Assembly: GCA_050694055.1 (NCBI GenBank)
Contig: JBOGWX010000027.1
Coordinates: 1-9,886 of the forward strand
DNA length: 9,886 nucleotides
Direction: 5' to 3'
From: WHSV01 sp050694055
GTDB taxonomy: Bacteria; Actinomycetota; CADDZG01; WHSQ01
Part shown: positions 5,849-9,886 of the stretch, piece after piece
How positions within the stretch are numbered: the first letter of the stretch is position 1
Layout of the letters: the number at the start of each line of letters is the position of its first letter
The notes under the pieces: generated by a model
What the model saw: the letters and a program-made list of their open reading frames with translations, nothing else
Databases searched by the model: none
Told to the model about the DNA's origin: nothing
Translations under genes and position numbers: made by a program

Positions 5849-6495
5849 GCCTGCGCTGGGTTCGTGAGACGCTCAGCGCGAGAAGCGCAATATATCTCCA
5901 GGCCGCGGCGGTAATCGTGGACGTAGACGATCTGCTTGGTGATCCATTTGGCCGCCGCGGTATGCCCGGCGCCGATTCAGTTGCGGAGGACGACGTCGAG
6001 TTCGCTTACATCAAGGCGACGGAAGGTGAGGACTTCATCGATGACCGCTTCGAAGCAAACTGGCAGGCCGTCCAGGAAGCGGGACTCGATCGAGGTGCTT
6101 ATCATTTCTTCACGCTCTGCACGCCAGGTGATGACCAAGCGGAGAATTTCCTGCAGGTCGCGCTACCCGACTCGAATGCTCTAGCTCCCGCGGTTGACCT
6201 GGAGCTCGCGGGGAACTGCAGTGCCCGTCCCCCACGGAGTGATGTTCACAGCGACCTACGGAATTTCATTGAGAGAGTGGAGGACGCCTGGCAACGAGAG
6301 GTCCTGCTGTACCTCGGCGATGACTTCGAATCCTTCTACGAGGTTCGAGAAGTCTTGGATCGTCCACTTTGGCTCCGCCGTTTCCTATTACGTCCCCGCG
6401 GCGACTGGGCCATTTGGCAACTGCACGGCTATGCAACCGTGGAAGGGGTTTCGGGAGGCGTCGATCTCGATGTGATGCGGCAACCTCAGGAGTGA
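5845..6495 (+). CDS. GH25-type lysozyme-like protein, atypical N-terminus
   Basis: The 216-residue product matches glycoside hydrolase family 25 (muramidases that cut peptidoglycan). Visible motifs are FAYIKATEGEDF (residues 53-64), AGLDRGAYHFFTLCTPGDDQ, PAVDLELAGNCSARPPR with the catalytic pair Asp118/Glu120, PLWLRRF and WAIWQLHGYATVEGV ending in VDLDVMRQ. The first strand, usually IDVSHHQGxIDW, is altered here to VDVDDLLGD (Asp26 or Asp28) with an insertion before DSVAEDDVEF, so the His/Gln signature is missing. TTG 5845 overlaps the marR stop (TTGA). There is no ribosome site or clear signal peptide, and later in-frame starts (GTG 5917, ATG 5962) lose the first strand. It may be an N-terminally remodelled or decaying copy that is not exported. 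Family assignment is firm; activity is uncertain. Confidence 0.8.
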   Translation: MSLRWVRETLSARSAIYLQAAAVIVDVDDLLGDPFGRRGMPGADSVAEDDVEFAYIKATEGEDFIDDRFEANWQAVQEAGLDRGAYHFFTLCTPGDDQAENFLQVALPDSNALAPAVDLELAGNCSARPPRSDVHSDLRNFIERVEDAWQREVLLYLGDDFESFYEVREVLDRPLWLRRFLLRPRGDWAIWQLHGYATVEGVSGGVDLDVMRQPQE

Positions 6496-6611
6496 ACTCG
6501 CGAGGCCTCGGAAGGACGTCGCAACGTGGAACAAATGTGGAACACCGCCTCTGCCGTCGCGCGGTATGTGCTCTGACCTGCGCTTTCGCAGCCAGGAATC
6601 GAGATGACCGT
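6496..6611. other. Non-coding relic between the GH25 gene and the broken tRNA
   Basis: No supported gene lies here. One + frame (6491-6604) reads ELARPRKDVATWNKCGTP and on to a TGA at 6602-6604, ending next to the tRNA fragment. It resembles in style and position the C-terminal tail of an integrase running toward a tRNA 3' end, but it is too short to assign. There is a small palindrome CGAGGCCTCG at 6501-6510 and a 5-bp hairpin CTGCG/CGCAG at 6578-6591, neither followed by a T run. Confidence 0.3.
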
Positions 6612-6614
6612 TAC

Positions 6615-6654
6615 ATTATGAGTCCACCGCTCTGACCAACTGAGCTACGGCCCC
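6615..6654 (-). pseudogene. 5' half of a tRNA-Met(CAT) gene, 3' half lost
   Basis: On the minus strand, GGGGCCG, TA, the D arm GCTC...GAGC and the anticodon loop CTCATAA read as a normal tRNA 5' half. After the loop the sequence does not supply TCCAC to close the anticodon stem (GTGGA), has no valid T arm and lacks CGGCCCC to pair the acceptor strand. The 40 bases match the intact tRNA-Met at 4148-4187 in 37 positions. The differences fall at stem positions, so it came from a distinct tRNA gene rather than a recent copy. Confidence 0.75.
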
Positions 6655-6727
6655 GATGTGCCCATCTTTGCCCAGATCCGGGTTGATGCGAGCCAGGTTT
6701 CGCGGGCACGACCGGCTGTCGCGGCGG
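6655..6727. other. Short spacer between the broken tRNA and the LURP-one-like gene
   Basis: I see no gene, hairpin terminator or repeat in this 73-bp stretch, which separates the mobile-element side from the minus-strand chromosomal genes. Confidence 0.4.
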
Positions 6728-7360
6728 CTACCTCGCCTGGAGGGCGTCCATCCCGACGGCTATCGCCAGTATCAACCTGCGGTCGACACTCCGGTCGGGG
6801 TCACCATGCATATCGATCGTGTAGGCGTCGACGAACTTCCACAGGTGGCGGCGATGGCTACCCAGTTCGGTCCCGTTTCGCTTGAAGACGAAGTGATACG
6901 GAATCGGCAGCCAGTCCGCGAAGTTTTCGATGAACGGAATGAAGCCGACCAGTCTGCGAACCAGCGCAACTGCGAGATTGAGCTCCGTGGCCTGCGCGAC
7001 CTCGTTGCCGGCCGAGTCGTAAAGCTTGTAGGTCGAACGCAAGAGGCTCGCGCCGAAGACCTTCTGGATCTCGCCGATCTTGCTGCCGTCCGGAGCGGTG
7101 ACGTCGTATCGAGCACGGGGGTCGAATCGCTGCCGGGCCTTGATCCGCATGAGCTCGGTGGTCTGGCTCTCGTCGGTGTAGAAGCGGATGTCCTCTTTGA
7201 ACTTGAACACCTTCTGACGCACGAAGCAGAATGGGGGCCCGGGTGAATCGCCGTCTCCCTGAGGGAGCGAGAACTGGTACTCGTTGACGACGAACCGAAA
7301 CTTTTGCTTCAGGATGAAGCGGTCGTACTGGTTCGGATCGATCCAAAGGTGTGTGTCCAC
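6728..7360 (-). CDS. LURP-one-related / tubby-like barrel protein
   Basis: The 210-residue product resembles the LURP-one-related/tubby C-terminal superfamily, which also includes phospholipid scramblases: a twelve-stranded barrel around a buried helix. Supporting stretches are KQKFRFVVNEYQFSLP near the start, VFKFKEDIRFYTDE, IKARQRFDPRARYDVTAPDG, SKIGEIQKVFGASLLRSTYK and YDSAGNEVAQATE, the usual strand-turn-strand pattern of the family. The hydrophobic helix VRRLVGFIPFIENFADWLPI precedes FVFKRNGTELG, and the last helix RRLILAIAVGMDAL is the likely barrel core. There is no signal peptide, so it is probably cytosolic or at the inner membrane face. Bacterial members have no settled function. 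The start is GTG 7360 with only a weak ribosome site; a 30-bp inverted repeat lies directly upstream. It is 39 bp after the choice-of-anchor I gene and may be co-transcribed. Confidence 0.7.
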   Translation of the reverse strand: MDTHLWIDPNQYDRFILKQKFRFVVNEYQFSLPQGDGDSPGPPFCFVRQKVFKFKEDIRFYTDESQTTELMRIKARQRFDPRARYDVTAPDGSKIGEIQKVFGASLLRSTYKLYDSAGNEVAQATELNLAVALVRRLVGFIPFIENFADWLPIPYHFVFKRNGTELGSHRRHLWKFVDAYTIDMHGDPDRSVDRRLILAIAVGMDALQAR

Positions 7361-7366
7361 GGCCCG

Positions 7367-7396
7367 AAGAGTACCCGTCCCCGGGGACCAACTCTT
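7367..7396. promoter_or_regulatory. 30-bp inverted repeat between two minus-strand genes
   Basis: AAGAGT (7367-7372) and ACTCTT (7391-7396) flank the perfect 12-bp palindrome GTCCCCGGGGAC (7377-7388). It fills the 39-bp gap just before the GTG start of the LURP-one-like gene. As RNA it could form a stable stem and act as an intergenic attenuator or terminator, although no T run follows on the minus strand. As DNA it could be an operator. Confidence 0.45.
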
Positions 7397-7399
7397 TCG

Positions 7400-9010
7400 C
7401 TATCGGGCTTTGTTCTGCCCCCGAACCTCGTAGATGGTCGTCGAACCGCTGACCTCGTTGGCGACGACCAGCAACGGTCTGCCGTTCGGGCTGTCCGAGT
7501 CGGCGATGAGGGTGAGGCCCTCGGGTCCGAGGTCGCCCGCGGTATCGGCCTCCGGGTCGCCGTCGAAGTCCCGATTGTTGACGTAGTCGACGAACCTCGG
7601 CTTCCGAGGATTCTGAACGTCGTAGATCATCACGCCGCCGACCCGTTCCAGCCCAATGAAGGCATAGGTCCTCGAGCCCACCTGCCCGATCTCGATTGCC
7701 TCGGGCTCTGGTCCTTTGTTGTCGCTGCGATTGTCGAAGGAGTCGTTGGCCTCGTTGTCCGAATTGAAATCTTCCGGCAGCGCGTCTGCGGTCACCTGTT
7801 CGAAGTCATCGCCGCTGTCGAAGACCAGTCGGCCCGATGCGTTCCATACAGAGAACGAACGACCTCCGAACGCGTGCAGTTCCTGAAACTCGCCGTCACG
7901 GTTCTGGGGTGCGGTCGTCGTCACCGTCAGGCGACCGAGGCTGGCCTCCTGCTGAAGCTCGTCCGCGTCCTCGAACACAGACTCATCCAGTGTCACATCC
8001 TCAACTCGTTCCTCCTCGGCGAAACACTCGTAGTCCCGAGCATCTCCCTCGTTGGCGGAGAGGATGAACTGCCGTCCCTTGTGCTTGATGGCGTCGAGCG
8101 CGTCCGGCATGTACACGCCGCGCACGGGCCATCTCTGGATGTTTATCTCGCCATCGTCATCACTTGCGTCGATGCCCCTATTGCGGCGCGAGTGGTCCTT
8201 CAGTCCGAGCGAGAGGATGTCCGTAACTCGTGCTCGGCTCAGGTTGACCACGGCTAGGGCGTTGTTCTCCTGCAGAGAAACCCACGCCCGCGACGAGTTC
8301 TTCGCCACCGCGACGTATTCGGGCTCGAGGTCCTGCGCCACGGTTGCTCCGGGCCCGAAGATCCTCACACCCCGGCGGACGAGGCGATCGCGCTGCTTGT
8401 TGAAACGTTCAAAGGAAGCAGTGGCCACGTCCGATTGCTCGACCCCGGCGGCACCCCCGGAGAGGTCGATGATGCTCACCGAGCCCGGTGGATCGACTCC
8501 TCCGGCACAGTATCCGTCGGGCTCGCCTTCGTTAGCGACGACGACCTTCGAGCCATCAGGCGTGAAGGTGAGCATGTCGGGAAGCGAACCGACCTGCACG
8601 TCGCTCAGCAGCACTCCGGCCGTGTCGTAGAACGCGACCCTGCCCGGATTCTGATTCGGATGTGGTTCTATCGCGACGGCAACAACTCCGTCGTCTATGT
8701 CGACGCTGTTGATCTGGGCACCGAGATCCCCGGGCTCGATGACGCCCACCTTCTCGGGGCTGGTGGGATCCTCGATGTCGAGAATGTCGACCACTCCCGC
8801 GTTCGCATTCACCACGAAGAGCCGCTGGGACTCGGGATCGTGAGCCACGATCTCGGCTGCGCTCTCGGCGAAGACGCCGGTTCGAAACGTTCCGATGACC
8901 TCGAGCGAGATCCGGCCCCTTGCCGCGGCCGTGGTCGAGCTGGCGGGTAGTACGACCGCGATCGACGCAAGGACCGCGATCAGTGGCGAGATTCTTCTGA
9001 TGTTTGGCAT
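7400..9010 (-). CDS. Exported choice-of-anchor I family beta-propeller protein
   Basis: The 536-residue product starts with a signal peptide: basic PNIRR, hydrophobic core LIAVLASIAVVL and an alanine-rich cleavage area near residues 27-30. The body follows the choice-of-anchor I pattern, a seven-bladed-propeller-like secreted protein: SAAEIVAHDPESQRLFVVNA, INSVDIDDGVVAVAIEP, GSLPDMLTFTPDGSKVVVAN followed by EGEPD, the mid-protein LEPEYVAVAKNSSRAWVSLQ and ENNALAVV, ILSANEGDARDY, GPEPEAIEIGQVGSRTYAFI and GLERVGGVMIYDV, and GPEGLTLIADSDSPNGRPLL before VVANE. Acidic loops near residues 300-345 and 430-450 could bind calcium. Family members typically end in various surface anchors; this one stops right after the last strand (TTIYEVRGQNKAR), so it is probably released. 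Substrate and role are unknown. The ATG has no clear ribosome site. It lies 68 bp downstream of the merR gene on the same strand. Confidence 0.85.
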   Translation of the reverse strand: MPNIRRISPLIAVLASIAVVLPASSTTAAARGRISLEVIGTFRTGVFAESAAEIVAHDPESQRLFVVNANAGVVDILDIEDPTSPEKVGVIEPGDLGAQINSVDIDDGVVAVAIEPHPNQNPGRVAFYDTAGVLLSDVQVGSLPDMLTFTPDGSKVVVANEGEPDGYCAGGVDPPGSVSIIDLSGGAAGVEQSDVATASFERFNKQRDRLVRRGVRIFGPGATVAQDLEPEYVAVAKNSSRAWVSLQENNALAVVNLSRARVTDILSLGLKDHSRRNRGIDASDDDGEINIQRWPVRGVYMPDALDAIKHKGRQFILSANEGDARDYECFAEEERVEDVTLDESVFEDADELQQEASLGRLTVTTTAPQNRDGEFQELHAFGGRSFSVWNASGRLVFDSGDDFEQVTADALPEDFNSDNEANDSFDNRSDNKGPEPEAIEIGQVGSRTYAFIGLERVGGVMIYDVQNPRKPRFVDYVNNRDFDGDPEADTAGDLGPEGLTLIADSDSPNGRPLLVVANEVSGSTTIYEVRGQNKAR

Positions 9011-9078
9011 CGGCGGAAACTAGAGGGCGAGCGAGAACGAGAGGCGAACCGCGCGCGAACAGATGGGGAACTGGACGG

Positions 9079-9822
9079 TCAGACTCCCCCGCTCGCTTCC
9101 TCGATGCCGCTCTGTAGTCGCTGCCCAAAGGCGTCCTCCACCGTCCTCGACATCGTCCGGTGGAACGCGCCGAGCAGTACCTCCGCCAGTGGGCGGAGTT
9201 GCTCCAGCGAGCGTCTGACCCTCGGCCACTCCTCCTCGGGACTCCCCGCGGACTCGAACGGCCTCCAGACGTCGTTGAGGAACAGCTCGACGAACACGTT
9301 CGCGACTCCTTGGGAGTGCATCATCAGCTGCTGGAACACGTCGATGACCCGTTCGACCGGGATGCCCAGCGAGACGACCTCGGCCCCCGCCCTCAGCAGG
9401 CCTGGACTGGGTACCTCGTAGCGGCCGTCGGCGAGCTCTACGATCACGCCCAGGGCAACGGCCCTGTGGATCGTTTCGGGCGACAGCTCACCGCCGAGCA
9501 TGGTATCGAGCTCGGCCGCCTCGATGGCGTGGGGTTCCTCCGCGGCCCAGGGGGCCATGAGGGCTCGTTCGAAGCGCAGCACCTCCTCTCCAGAGCCGAC
9601 GGGAGCAGCATCCAGCAACTTCTTGATCGCGCCGAGATTGAAGCCGGAGGCCTGCATGTCCTTTATCAGCTCGAGGCGCGCGACGTGCTCGGCGTTGTAG
9701 AAGCCGGTCCGGCCCTCGAGCTCGGGGGCCGGCAGAAGACCCCTGGTCTGGTGGGCGCGAATGTTTCGGGCCGTCATACCCGAGCGCTGGGCGAGCTGGT
9801 CGATCGTCATTCGGTCGCTCAC
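9079..9822 (-). CDS. MerR family transcriptional regulator
   Basis: The 247-residue product opens with a MerR-type winged helix-turn-helix (residues 5-70): MTIDQLAQRSGMTARNIRAH, QTRGLLPAPELEGRTGFYNA and EHVARLELIKDMQASGFNL, then IKKLLDA. The remainder, about 170 residues, is a longer helical effector region than in metal-sensing MerR proteins (GLIVELADGRYEV-like winged part near 125-140, then long helices with IPVERVIDVFQQLMMHSQGV). It contains no cysteines, so a metal or thiol sensor is unlikely; an organic ligand is more plausible. GTG 9822 has AAGGAG 12 bases upstream at 9835-9840; ATG 9810 is the alternative. It is the first gene of the minus-strand series and may control itself and the exported protein gene downstream. 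Confidence 0.85.
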   Translation of the reverse strand: MSDRMTIDQLAQRSGMTARNIRAHQTRGLLPAPELEGRTGFYNAEHVARLELIKDMQASGFNLGAIKKLLDAAPVGSGEEVLRFERALMAPWAAEEPHAIEAAELDTMLGGELSPETIHRAVALGVIVELADGRYEVPSPGLLRAGAEVVSLGIPVERVIDVFQQLMMHSQGVANVFVELFLNDVWRPFESAGSPEEEWPRVRRSLEQLRPLAEVLLGAFHRTMSRTVEDAFGQRLQSGIEEASGGV

Positions 9823-9886
9823 GCAGGGATTCTACTCCTTCTGACGTACCATAATCTGATGCTACATCTTTTGGTGTAATGTAACC
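9823..9886 (-). promoter_or_regulatory. Upstream region of merR with possible promoter and dyad
   Basis: On the minus strand TTACAC (9874-9879) and TATGGT (9848-9853) could be -35 and -10 elements separated by 20 bp, a long spacer typical of MerR-controlled promoters. A small dyad TACA/TGTA (9863-9866 and 9875-9878) lies in the spacer and overlaps the -35 side. The ribosome site AAGGAG is at 9835-9840. The elements are weak matches and the sequence ends at 9886. Confidence 0.3.

Noticed and set aside
6578..6591. Hairpin CTGCG-loop-CGCAG as a terminator
   Set aside because: The stem is only 5 bp and no T run follows on either strand.
7304..8257. 317-residue + strand open frame opposite the beta-propeller gene
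   Set aside because: It is opposite a gene with a signal peptide and family motifs; it spans the gap between two real minus-strand genes and has no domain of its own.
8876..8890. TTCGAA-containing stretch as a detached tRNA 3' fragment
   Set aside because: Only the few bases of a T-loop-like motif match; there is no acceptor strand or stem, and it is inside the beta-propeller gene.
9160..9879. 239-residue + strand open frame opposite merR
   Set aside because: The minus strand encodes an unmistakable MerR helix-turn-helix, so this is an antisense shadow.

Overview
The window is high-GC bacterial DNA that looks like an Actinomycetota chromosome carrying an integrated mobile element. The support is the replication-relaxation protein, the degraded actinobacterial-type sensor kinase, the GH25, LURP-one-like and choice-of-anchor I proteins, and frequent GTG/TTG starts. 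A deep-branching class such as Thermoleophilia is plausible, but this is a guess from protein style.

Positions 1-4154 are the right end of an integrative conjugative or mobilisable element. All genes are on the + strand and tightly packed: the C-terminus of a probable conjugative coupling ATPase, a replication-relaxation protein, a UTRA-like protein without a DNA-binding domain, an 85-residue unknown, a small membrane/coiled-coil protein, a 96-residue ORF that apparently starts at CTG, and a large serine recombinase. Successive genes join by ATGA, GTGA, GTGA and CTGA overlaps, so the block is probably one translationally coupled operon whose promoter lies outside the window. The recombinase reads into the 3' end of a minus-strand tRNA-Met(CAT) gene at 4114-4187, and its stop codon falls in the anticodon loop. 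This marks one attachment end of the element.

Positions 4188-6654 hold a degraded sensor histidine kinase, a divergent pair (six-helix membrane protein and MarR regulator) around a 29-bp near-palindrome, a GH25 lysozyme-like gene that overlaps the marR stop, and a short relic ending in the 5' half of a second, broken tRNA-Met gene. The two tRNA 5' halves match at 37 of 40 bases, lie about 2.47 kb apart and have the same orientation, which suggests an older insertion site.

Positions 6728-9822 look like ordinary chromosome on the minus strand: a MerR regulator, an exported choice-of-anchor I beta-propeller protein and a LURP-one/tubby-like protein, in that order of transcription. A 30-bp inverted repeat sits between the last two. 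The right edge holds the probable merR promoter region.
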